NCBI GenBank assembly: GCA_900540305.1
Contig: UQFL01000035.1
Coordinates: 1-22,886 of the forward strand
From: an uncultured Oscillospiraceae bacterium
Lineage (GTDB): Bacteria; Bacillota; Clostridia; Oscillospirales; Acutalibacteraceae
Length of the DNA stretch: 22,886 nucleotides
Direction of reading: 5' to 3'
The notes under the pieces are model-generated. The model saw only the letters and a list, made by a program, of their open reading frames with translations. It ran no database searches and had not been told where the DNA came from. A program made the position numbers and the translations under genes. Below, piece by piece: positions 15,082-21,802 of this stretch (positions are counted from its first letter, which is position 1; each line of letters begins with the position of its first letter).

Positions 15082-15831
15082 TTATTCAATCATTTCTTTC
15101 ATAGAGTACATACCGCTCTTTTTGTCAGCCATAAACATTGCGGCATTTACAGCGCCTACGGCAAATATCTCTTTGCTTCTTGCAGAGTGGGAGAGAGTTA
15201 TAATCTCATCTCTGCCTGCAAAAATTATCTCGTGCTCGCCAACAATCGTGCCGCCTCTTACAGCGTGCATACCGATTTCATTCTTCGTGCGCTTTTCACG
15301 CTTTGAATGTCTGTCGTACTCATATTTCATCGGCTTTTGAATCTCTTCGCATATAGCGTCAGCAAGCATAAGTGCCGTACCGCTGGGAGCGTCGATTTTC
15401 TGATTATGATGCTTTTCGATAATTTCTATATCAAATTCATCACCGAGAACCTCAACTGCTTTTTTTGCAAGGTTTGCAAGAAGATTTATGCCAAGGCTCA
15501 TATTATATGTGAAGAATACAGCTGTTTTTTTAGCAGCCTCTTCAATTTGCTTTTTCTGAGAATCATCATAGCCTGTTGTAGCTATTACAACGGGAATTGA
15601 TTTTTTCTCTGAGTAATAAAGAAGGGAATTGAGAAGTGCAGGATTTGAAAAATCTATAATAACATCTGCCTCTTCCTTAATCTCTTCAAATGATGAATAA
15701 ACGGGGAAGCCGTTGCTCTCTGTATTAATATCTACTCCTGCAACGATTTCACAGTTATCCCTGCCTGAAACAACGCTTTGGATAACCTTTCCCATTTTTC
15801 CGTTTGCTCCGCTTAATATAATTCTAACCAT
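15082..15831 (-). CDS. dapB: 4-hydroxy-tetrahydrodipicolinate reductase
   Basis: Reduces the DapA product to tetrahydrodipicolinate with NAD(P)H, on the route to diaminopimelate and lysine. The 249 residues have the dinucleotide-binding GANGKMG (8-14) at the N-terminus and the substrate-binding EKHHNQKIDAPSGTA (139-153), holding the catalytic His pair H141/H142 and Lys145. This second motif is diagnostic of DapB. AAAGGA precedes the ATG. It follows dapA by 21 bp and is the last gene of the asd-dapA-dapB unit. Later pathway genes (such as dapL or dapF) are not in the window. Confidence 0.97.
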   Translation of the reverse strand: MVRIILSGANGKMGKVIQSVVSGRDNCEIVAGVDINTESNGFPVYSSFEEIKEEADVIIDFSNPALLNSLLYYSEKKSIPVVIATTGYDDSQKKQIEEAAKKTAVFFTYNMSLGINLLANLAKKAVEVLGDEFDIEIIEKHHNQKIDAPSGTALMLADAICEEIQKPMKYEYDRHSKREKRTKNEIGMHAVRGGTIVGEHEIIFAGRDEIITLSHSARSKEIFAVGAVNAAMFMADKKSGMYSMKEMIE

Positions 15832-15852
15832 TTTAAAATTCCTTTTGAAAAA

Positions 15853-16743
15853 TTACTTAATCAAACCGTATTCCTCAAGAGTATTTTTCATAAGCTCTTT
15901 ATTTTCATCAGTCATATCAATAAGGGGAAGTCTGCAGTGACCTGCGTCATAACCTATCATATTAACTGCCTCTTTAACAGGAATGGGGTTAACATCACAG
16001 AAAAGAGTTTTAGCAAGCTTCATGTACTTATCCATAAGAGACTTTGAGCCTTCTTTGTCGCCGTCAAGATACTTTGCAACAATATCGTGTGTTTCCTGAG
16101 GGCAAACATTTGAAAGCACGCTGATAACACCTTTTCCGCCTCTTTCAAGAACATCATAAATCTGATCGTCGTTACCGCTCCAAATATTGAGTTCGTCACC
16201 GCAAAGCTCATGAACTTTTGCAATTTGATCAAGATTTCCGCTTGCTTCTTTAATACCGTTAATTCTCGGAAGCTTTGCAATTTCAGCTGCAGTTTCGGGA
16301 AGAATGTTAACGCCTGTTCTTGAAGGAACATTATAAAGAATAATCGGCTTGTCAGTTGCGTCATGAATTGCTTTATAGTGTGCTACAAGTCCTCTCTGGC
16401 TTGTTTTGTTGTAATAGGGGGTAACAAGCAAGAGTGCGTCAGCGCCGTCCTTGCAAGCTTCAACGCTGAGCTCGATAGCGCTTTTTGTTGAGTTTGAACC
16501 TGTGCCGGCAATAACAACGCATCTGCCTGCTACATAGTCAACGCACCACTTAATGCACTCAGAGTGCTCATCAACTTCAAGAGTTGAGCTTTCACCTGTT
16601 GTACCGCAGACAACGATAGCGTCAGTACCGTTTTCAATCTGCCAGTCAATAAATCTTCCGAATTCTTCATAGTTAACGGAACCGTCTTCGTTCATAGGTG
16701 TAATTATTGCAACAGCGGCTCCTGTAAAAATAGGTTCTTTCAT
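15853..16743 (-). CDS. dapA: 4-hydroxy-tetrahydrodipicolinate synthase
   Basis: Condenses aspartate semialdehyde with pyruvate, the first committed step to diaminopimelate and lysine. It is a TIM-barrel class I aldolase of 296 residues. The Schiff-base lysine is K165 (NGIKEASGN) and the catalytic tyrosine Y137 (ILYNVPSRTG). The GTTGE loop (47-51) binds pyruvate. AAAGGAG precedes the ATG. Neighbours on both sides (asd 24 bp before, dapB 21 bp after) supply its substrate and use its product, so the three form one operon. I cannot judge lysine feedback sensitivity from sequence alone. Confidence 0.97.
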   Translation of the reverse strand: MKEPIFTGAAVAIITPMNEDGSVNYEEFGRFIDWQIENGTDAIVVCGTTGESSTLEVDEHSECIKWCVDYVAGRCVVIAGTGSNSTKSAIELSVEACKDGADALLLVTPYYNKTSQRGLVAHYKAIHDATDKPIILYNVPSRTGVNILPETAAEIAKLPRINGIKEASGNLDQIAKVHELCGDELNIWSGNDDQIYDVLERGGKGVISVLSNVCPQETHDIVAKYLDGDKEGSKSLMDKYMKLAKTLFCDVNPIPVKEAVNMIGYDAGHCRLPLIDMTDENKELMKNTLEEYGLIK

Positions 16744-16767
16744 AACGAAAACTCCTTTGTAAAATAA

Positions 16768-17853
16768 TTAGTCCATATAGCCCTCAGCGCAAAGAAGTTC
16801 GGCAAGCAATACGCCGCCGCCTGCTGCGCCTCTAAGTGTATTGTGTGAAAGGCAAACAAATTTGTACTGATACTGAGTATCTTCTCTGAGTCTGCCGATT
16901 GAGATTGCCATACCGTTTTCAAGCATTCTCTCTGATTTAATCTGCGGCCTGTCATCCTCAGTGAAATAATTGAGGAACTGCTTGGGAGCAGAGGGGAGTT
17001 CAAGCTCCTGAGCACGACCCTTAAATGATTTCCAAACTTCAATCATTTCTTCTTTTGAGGGTTTATTTTCAAAGTTTACAAATACAGCGCCGAGGTGTCC
17101 GTTTGAAACAGGAACTCTGATGCACTGAGCAGTAAAGTTTGGCTTGTCGGCAAGTTTGATTTCGCCGTCTTCAATTTTACCCCAAAGTTTAAGCGGTTCT
17201 TTTTCACTCTTTTCTTCTTCACCGCCGATGTAGGGGATAACATTGTCAATCATTTCAGGCCATGTTTCAAATGTTTTGCCAGCGCCGCTGATAGCCTGGT
17301 AAGTACATACAAGAACATCTTTTACTCCGTACTTTTCGTGAAGCGGGAAAAGAGCGGGCACATATGACTGAAGTGAGCAGTTTGATTTAACTGCGATAAA
17401 GCCTCTCTTTGTGCCGAGTCTTTTTCTCTGTGCAGGAATAATATTGATATGCTCTGCATTGAGTTCCGGAACTACCATCGGAACATCGGGAGTAAATCTA
17501 TGAGCGCTGTTATTTGAAACAACGGGGCACTCATGCTTTGCGTATTCCTCTTCAAGCTTTTTGATTTCGTCTTTCTTCATATCAACTGCGCAGAAAACAA
17601 AATCAACAATAGATGTTATTTTATCAATATCAGCAGTAGCATCCATAACAACTATATCTTTAACATTCTCGGGAATGTCAACATCCATGCACCATTTTTT
17701 GCCAACAGCTTCTGAATATTTTTTACCTGCAGATCTTGATGAAGCTGCAAGACAAACAACATTAAACCACGGATGGTCTGCAAGAAGTGTGATGAAACGC
17801 TGACCAACCATACCAGTTGCGCCAACTACTCCGACATTGTACTTTTTTTCCAT
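16768..17853 (-). CDS. asd: Aspartate-semialdehyde dehydrogenase (long, archaeal/fungal-like type)
   Basis: Reduces aspartyl phosphate to aspartate semialdehyde with NADPH, feeding lysine/diaminopimelate and also threonine and methionine. The 361 residues start with the NADP-binding GATGMVGQRF (11-20). The nucleophile is C159 in KSNCSLQS. Substrate Arg246 and catalytic His253 lie in CIRVPVSNGH (244-253). The HPWF and AASSRSAGK segments near 27-44 and the total length are typical of the archaeal/fungal branch rather than the roughly 330-residue enterobacterial form. AAGGAG precedes the ATG. It is the first gene of asd-dapA-dapB. The leader, about 80 nt from the proposed start site, is too short for a lysine riboswitch but contains an 18-bp palindrome. 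Confidence 0.95.
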   Translation of the reverse strand: MEKKYNVGVVGATGMVGQRFITLLADHPWFNVVCLAASSRSAGKKYSEAVGKKWCMDVDIPENVKDIVVMDATADIDKITSIVDFVFCAVDMKKDEIKKLEEEYAKHECPVVSNNSAHRFTPDVPMVVPELNAEHINIIPAQRKRLGTKRGFIAVKSNCSLQSYVPALFPLHEKYGVKDVLVCTYQAISGAGKTFETWPEMIDNVIPYIGGEEEKSEKEPLKLWGKIEDGEIKLADKPNFTAQCIRVPVSNGHLGAVFVNFENKPSKEEMIEVWKSFKGRAQELELPSAPKQFLNYFTEDDRPQIKSERMLENGMAISIGRLREDTQYQYKFVCLSHNTLRGAAGGGVLLAELLCAEGYMD

Positions 17854-17911
17854 AAATAACTCTCCTTAAAAATATATCTTGTAAATTGATATATAATGCA
17901 ATATAATAATT

Positions 17912-17929
17912 TACGGCAACCTTGCCGTA
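17912..17929. repeat. Palindrome between asd and queA (candidate operator or hairpin)
   Basis: TACGGCAA-CC-TTGCCGTA: perfect 8-bp arms around two bases, in the 136-bp divergent gap. It lies just downstream of the proposed asd start and overlaps the expected -35 region for queA. No T run follows on either strand, so it is not an intrinsic terminator. Its function is unknown. Confidence 0.7.
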
Positions 17930-17939
17930 TCTTTAAGAT

Positions 17940-17969
17940 ATAATATCACTTATTATATATATATGTCAA
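17940..17969 (-). promoter_or_regulatory. Likely promoter of asd-dapA-dapB
   Basis: On the minus strand TTGACA (17964-17969), an 18-bp spacer and TATTAT (17940-17945). On the plus strand a TATAAT at 17939-17944 covers nearly the same bases and could be the -10 for queA, with a poor -35. The two divergent promoters would therefore overlap. Confidence 0.5.
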
Positions 17970-17989
17970 ATAGAAATTACGGTGACTTT

Positions 17990-19021
17990 ATGAAAACTTC
18001 GGACTTTTTTTATAATTTACCTGATAATCTTATTGCGCAGACCCCTGTTGAGCCGAGAGACTCATCAAGACTTATGGTTTTGCACAAAAAAGACGGCGCA
18101 ATAGAGCATAAAATTTTCAGAGAACTGATTGACTATTTAAATCCCGGCGACTGCCTTGTGCTGAATGATACAAGAGTTATCCCTGCAAGAATTTACGGTG
18201 TAAAAAAGGACACGGGCGCAGTTGTAGAGTTTCTGCTTGTGGCACAAAAAGAAAACGATGTATGGGAGTGTCTTTGCAAGCCCGGTAAAAGAGCAAAAAT
18301 AGGCACTATCTTCTCATTCGGAGAGGGAAAGCTGACGGGCGAAGTAGTCGATATAAATGAGGAAGACGGAAACAGATTCGTTAAATTTTCCTGCGAGGGT
18401 AATATTTTTACTGTGCTTGACGAGATAGGCTCAATGCCTCTTCCGCCATATATTAAGGAAAAACTCGAAAATAAGGAAAGATACCAAACCGTATACAGTA
18501 AAGAACTCGGCTCCGCAGCAGCCCCTACAGCAGGTTTACACTTCACTCCTGAAATGCTTGAAAAAATTAAGGCAAAAGGCATAAATTTAGCCTATGTAAC
18601 GCTTCATGTTGGGCTCGGCACATTCAGACCCGTTAAAGTAGATGATGTTACAAAGCACAAAATGCACACCGAGCATTACATAATGACGCAGGAAACGGCT
18701 GATTTAATAAACGAAACAAAGAAAAACGGCGGACGAGTAATAGCAGTTGGCACAACTTCATGCAGAACAATTGAATCCGTAGCCGCTAAAAACGGCTGTA
18801 TCTGCGCTGATGAGGGCGATACTTCTATTTTCATATATCCCGGTTTTGAATTTAAATGCATGGATGCGCTTATTACGAATTTTCACCTGCCTGAAAGCAC
18901 GCTGATTATGCTTGTTAGCGCTTTTGCAGGTTTTGATAATATAATGAATGCATACAATACGGCAGTCGCAGAAAAATACAGATTTTTCAGCTTCGGCGAC
19001 GCTATGTTTATTGAGGACTGA
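17990..19021 (+). CDS. queA: S-adenosylmethionine:tRNA ribosyltransferase-isomerase QueA
   Basis: Moves the ribosyl part of S-adenosylmethionine onto preQ1 in tRNA to make epoxyqueuosine, the step after Tgt in queuosine synthesis. The start MKTSDFFYNLP at 17990 (343 residues) matches the family N-terminus and has GGTGA 5 nt upstream; the frame opens 27 bp earlier at an ATG without a ribosome site. Conserved segments are LIAQTPVEPRDSSRLMVL near the start, PTAGLHFTPEMLE, the family block around HVGLGTFRPV, AVGTTSCRTIES and, near the C-terminus, ITNFHLPESTLIMLVSAF. It is followed after 2 bp by tgt, the enzyme acting just before it. It is divergent from asd. Confidence 0.96.
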   Translation: MKTSDFFYNLPDNLIAQTPVEPRDSSRLMVLHKKDGAIEHKIFRELIDYLNPGDCLVLNDTRVIPARIYGVKKDTGAVVEFLLVAQKENDVWECLCKPGKRAKIGTIFSFGEGKLTGEVVDINEEDGNRFVKFSCEGNIFTVLDEIGSMPLPPYIKEKLENKERYQTVYSKELGSAAAPTAGLHFTPEMLEKIKAKGINLAYVTLHVGLGTFRPVKVDDVTKHKMHTEHYIMTQETADLINETKKNGGRVIAVGTTSCRTIESVAAKNGCICADEGDTSIFIYPGFEFKCMDALITNFHLPESTLIMLVSAFAGFDNIMNAYNTAVAEKYRFFSFGDAMFIED

Positions 19022-19023
19022 TT

Positions 19024-20157
19024 ATGAAATTTACTGTTATTAAGCAAGACGGACACGCAAGAAGAGGCGTATTTGAAACCGTACACGGAACGGTGCAGAC
19101 GCCTGCGTTTATGAATGTTGCAACAGCCGCCGCAATTAAGGGCGGTCTTTCAACTTTTGATTTGCAGAATATAGATACTCAGGTAATGCTGTGCAACACT
19201 TATCATCTTCACATCAGACCCGGTGATGACATTGTTTATGAAATGGGCGGTCTGCATAAATTTACTAAATGGGACAAGCCAATTCTCACAGACAGCGGCG
19301 GTTTTCAGGTATTTTCTCTTGCAAAACTCAATAAAATCAAGGAAGAAGGAGTTACTTTTAACTCTCATATTGACGGCAGAAAAATATTTATGGGTCCCGA
19401 AGAATCTATGCAGATTCAGAGCAAGCTTGGCTCTACAATCGCAATGGCTTTTGATGAGTGCGTAGAAAATCCTGCTTCCTACAAATACGCAAAAGAAGCG
19501 TGCGAGAGAACAACCCGTTGGCTTGAAAGATGTAAAATAGAAATGGACAGGCTCAATTCTCTTGATGAAACCATCAACAAAGAACAGCTTTTATTCGGTA
19601 TAAATCAGGGCTGCACTTATGATGACCTTCGTGTTGAGCATATGAAACTTATTTCAAAAATGGATCTTGACGGTTATGCAATCGGCGGACTTGCAGTAGG
19701 CGAACCCAAAGAGGATATGTACAGAATTATAAGCGCTGTCAATGAGTTTGCCCCTGAAAAAAAGCCGAGATATTTGATGGGCGTAGGCACTCCCGGAAAT
19801 ATTATTGAGGGCGTAAGCAGGGGAGTAGATCTGTTTGACTGTGTTATGCCGAGCAGAAACGCAAGACACGGTCATCTCTTTACAAAAGCTGGTATAATTA
19901 ATATAAATAATGCCAAATATTCTAAAGATGATAAACCAATAGATGAAACTTGTAACTGTCCTGTTTGCCAAAGATACAGCAGGGGATATATAAGACATCT
20001 TATGAAAGCGAACGAGATGCTTGGAATGAGACTTGCCGTTATGCACAATCTTTATTTTTATAACAATCTTATGAAAGAACTTCGTTTCCACATTGAAAAC
20101 GGCTCGTTAGAGGATTACAAAAATGAATATTGTGTAAAACTTGATACAAGAATATAG
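19024..20157 (+). CDS. tgt: Queuine/preQ1 tRNA-guanine transglycosylase
   Basis: Swaps guanine 34 in GUN-anticodon tRNAs for preQ1 (or queuine where that is salvaged). The 377-residue TIM barrel has the base-binding DSGGFQVFSL (90-99), GGLAVGE (221-227) and GVDLFDCVMPSRNARHG (267-283) with the nucleophilic Asp. Zinc ligands are C310, C312, C315 and H341. It starts 2 bp after queA, so translation is probably coupled. The preQ1 synthesis genes queC-F and epoxyqueuosine reductase queG/queH are not in the window, so whether this cell makes or salvages the base cannot be told. Confidence 0.97.
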   Translation: MKFTVIKQDGHARRGVFETVHGTVQTPAFMNVATAAAIKGGLSTFDLQNIDTQVMLCNTYHLHIRPGDDIVYEMGGLHKFTKWDKPILTDSGGFQVFSLAKLNKIKEEGVTFNSHIDGRKIFMGPEESMQIQSKLGSTIAMAFDECVENPASYKYAKEACERTTRWLERCKIEMDRLNSLDETINKEQLLFGINQGCTYDDLRVEHMKLISKMDLDGYAIGGLAVGEPKEDMYRIISAVNEFAPEKKPRYLMGVGTPGNIIEGVSRGVDLFDCVMPSRNARHGHLFTKAGIININNAKYSKDDKPIDETCNCPVCQRYSRGYIRHLMKANEMLGMRLAVMHNLYFYNNLMKELRFHIENGSLEDYKNEYCVKLDTRI

Positions 20158-20164
20158 AAAATTC

Positions 20165-20193
20165 TTGCTTTTTTCTATGTTTATATATATAAT
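20165..20193 (+). promoter_or_regulatory. SigA-type promoter of yajC
   Basis: TTGCTT (20165-20170), 17 bp and a perfect TATAAT (20188-20193), starting 7 bp after the tgt stop. Transcription would start near 20200, inside the palindrome at 20195-20210. Confidence 0.75.
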
Positions 20194-20194
20194 A

Positions 20195-20210
20195 CAAATG
20201 TTAACATTTG
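20195..20210. repeat. Perfect 16-bp palindrome at the yajC start site
   Basis: CAAATGTTAACATTTG equals its own reverse complement and starts 1 bp after the -10 box of the yajC promoter, covering the expected transcription start. This is where a repressor would sit. It is too AT-rich to be a terminator and no T run follows. The binding factor is unknown. Confidence 0.65.
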
Positions 20211-20236
20211 CTAAAATTTATTGGAGGGCAATTTAA

Positions 20237-20686
20237 ATGTCAGAAATTTTACTTTCATTTGCTACATCAGGTACAGGTGACGCAGCAGCATCAGGTTCTA
20301 ATCAGTATTCATTCATCATTCTTATGGTTGTTCTTTTTGTTGCAATGTATTTCTTCACAATTCGTCCGCAGAAAAAGCGTCAGAAAGAAGAACAGGAAAT
20401 GAGAAACTCTCTTGAAATCGGCGATGAGATCATCACAATCGGCGGTATCGTAGGAAGAGTTGTTACAATCCGCGAAGATGATATTGTTATTGAAACAGGC
20501 GCAGACCGCACAAAGATGAAAATTCAGCGCTGGGCTATCAACACAAACAAAACAAAGATGGAACAGCATAAAAAAGAAGTTGAAGCAGCAAAAGAAGCAG
20601 CTAAGAAGAAAAAAGAAAAGAAATCTGCTGAAAAAGCTGCAAAAGAAGAACCCAAGGTTCTCAAAGATAAAGATTCTGAAGAATAA
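20237..20686 (+). CDS. yajC: Preprotein translocase subunit YajC
   Basis: A small membrane protein of the SecDF-YajC accessory complex of the Sec translocon. The 149 residues have one transmembrane helix (about 24-42) followed by the family hallmark FTIRPQKKRQKE and the domain RNSLEIGDEIITIGGIVGRVV (20 or so residues from about 57). The C-terminal 40 residues are a lysine/alanine/glutamate-rich, probably coiled or disordered tail (EAAKEAAKKKKEKKSAEKAAKEE), longer than in many homologues. TTGGAGG lies about 10 nt before the ATG. The tgt-yajC order is classic, but secD and secF, usually next, are missing here and a TIGR04086 gene follows. Confidence 0.94.
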   Translation: MSEILLSFATSGTGDAAASGSNQYSFIILMVVLFVAMYFFTIRPQKKRQKEEQEMRNSLEIGDEIITIGGIVGRVVTIREDDIVIETGADRTKMKIQRWAINTNKTKMEQHKKEVEAAKEAAKKKKEKKSAEKAAKEEPKVLKDKDSEE

Positions 20687-20708
20687 TATAACTAAATCGG
20701 TTATAATT

Positions 20709-20756
20709 AAAAACTCCTTTGAATATCCTTTAATGGATAAGCAAAGGAGTTTTTTT
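20709..20756 (+). terminator. Long terminator hairpin after yajC carrying the next gene's ribosome site
   Basis: AAAAACTCCTTTG (20709-20721) pairs over 13 bp with CAAAGGAGTTTTT (20742-20754). An inner TATCC/GGATA stem (20724-20739) extends it, and the 3' arm runs into seven T (20750-20756). The ATG of the next gene is the very next base (20757). Its only good ribosome site, AAAGGAG (20743-20749), is the 3' arm of the stem. Folding would both end transcription and hide that site. Confidence 0.82.
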
Positions 20757-21161
20757 ATGAAGAAAATCAATTCCTCAATGGATAAAAAACTTGTTATAGG
20801 ATTTTTTATTAAATCCGTTCTTTTGAGCGCGGCTTTGACAATTTTATTTTCTGCTCTCATATCACTGATTATTTACAAACTTGATTTAGACACGGCATAT
20901 TTAAACTATTTATCCATAGCTGTTGTAATGCTAACAACTGCAGGCGTTTCATACATATGCGCAAAACCATTTAAAAACAATGGTTTTATGGTCGGAGTAA
21001 TATCCGTTTTGCCTCTTATAATTTTTTCAGGTGTGAATATAGCCGTTAATAAAACAAATATCATCGTATTCATTATAAAAATAGTCTTAATGATTATCAT
21101 ATCAGGACTATTCGGATTTATATCAGTAAAAAATAGTAAAAGAATAAGGATTAAAAAATGA
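20757..21161 (+). CDS. TIGR04086-family four-helix membrane protein
   Basis: A 134-residue integral membrane protein of unknown function, resembling the TIGR04086 family found next to yajC in many Clostridia. Four hydrophobic spans lie at about 12-40, 49-68, 77-95 and 102-123, with a basic cytosolic tail (SKRIRIKK). I chose ATG 20757 because AAAGGAG lies 7 nt upstream; the frame is open for 59 codons further back but that part overlaps yajC and the terminator. The second in-frame ATG, 20781, has no ribosome site. The stop overlaps the spoIIM-like start (ATGA), so the two are coupled. Expression should depend on read-through of, or opening of, the hairpin at 20709. Confidence 0.8.
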   Translation: MKKINSSMDKKLVIGFFIKSVLLSAALTILFSALISLIIYKLDLDTAYLNYLSIAVVMLTTAGVSYICAKPFKNNGFMVGVISVLPLIIFSGVNIAVNKTNIIVFIIKIVLMIIISGLFGFISVKNSKRIRIKK

Positions 21162-21802
21162 AATTAAGTGATAACCCAGAAATAAAAGAATTTAAAAACA
21201 TAAAAGATTTTAAAAATGATAAGCCTAAAAAGAGTTTTTATGAAATCTTTACTGAAAACAGAATATCAGTTTACTGTGTTATATTTTACGCCGCAGGTCT
21301 GCTTTGCGGCGCATTGATTTATCAAAAATGCGCAACGGATTCACTTGATACTGTAATTTCCAGAACAACTCAAGGTGATTTTTTAAGCGTTCTGCTAAAT
21401 AATCTCGGATTTTACTTTTTTGTTTTTGCGATTACCGTTCTGCTTGGTCTGTGTCTTGTAGGATTTCCGATAATCAATATTATACCGTTTATTATCGGCT
21501 TTCAAGGCGGTATGAAAGTTGCGTTTTACTATTTAGGATATGATATGAAAGGCTTTGGTTACAGTCTTTTGATGATTGCACCGTTTATATGCCTTTTTTT
21601 GACTGTTATTATTTTAACTATAAATGTAAGCTACACCTTCAGTAAACAGATATTCAAAAATACGCTTACAAAAGAGCCTCTGCAGCAAGTTGACTGCAAG
21701 CATTATTTAAAAAAATATCTTCTTTATGCGGCAATGACAGCATTAATAGCCGTAATAAATTCCGGCGTATCATCTGCGCTCAGTTCGATCATATCTATTT
21801 AA
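21158..21802 (+). CDS. spoIIM: Stage II sporulation protein M-like membrane protein
   Basis: A 214-residue membrane protein resembling SpoIIM (DUF95). In Bacillus SpoIIM forms a complex with SpoIID and SpoIIP that remodels septal peptidoglycan during engulfment. Five hydrophobic spans lie at about 36-55, 82-101, 103-126, 136-157 and 187-208, after a charged 30-residue N-terminal cytosolic part. The GLCLVGFPIINIIPFIIGFQGGM stretch (97-119) fits the family core. Its position next to a xerD-like gene matches the spoIIM-xerD neighbourhood in Bacillota, although here xerD is on the other strand. It starts inside the TIGR04086 stop and its last 8 bp overlap the xerD end. The call is moderately sure: overall similarity is in hydrophobic pattern and context. 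Confidence 0.72.
   Translation: MKLSDNPEIKEFKNIKDFKNDKPKKSFYEIFTENRISVYCVIFYAAGLLCGALIYQKCATDSLDTVISRTTQGDFLSVLLNNLGFYFFVFAITVLLGLCLVGFPIINIIPFIIGFQGGMKVAFYYLGYDMKGFGYSLLMIAPFICLFLTVIILTINVSYTFSKQIFKNTLTKEPLQQVDCKHYLKKYLLYAAMTALIAVINSGVSSALSSIISI

Noticed and set aside
17854..17989. Possible lysine riboswitch before asd
   Set aside because: The leader is only about 80 nt and mostly AT; a lysine riboswitch needs about 170 nt with several conserved stems.
20309..20860. 183-codon frame antisense to yajC and its downstream gene
   Set aside because: Long Phe/Leu runs are the reverse of the Lys/Glu-rich YajC tail; no start signals.
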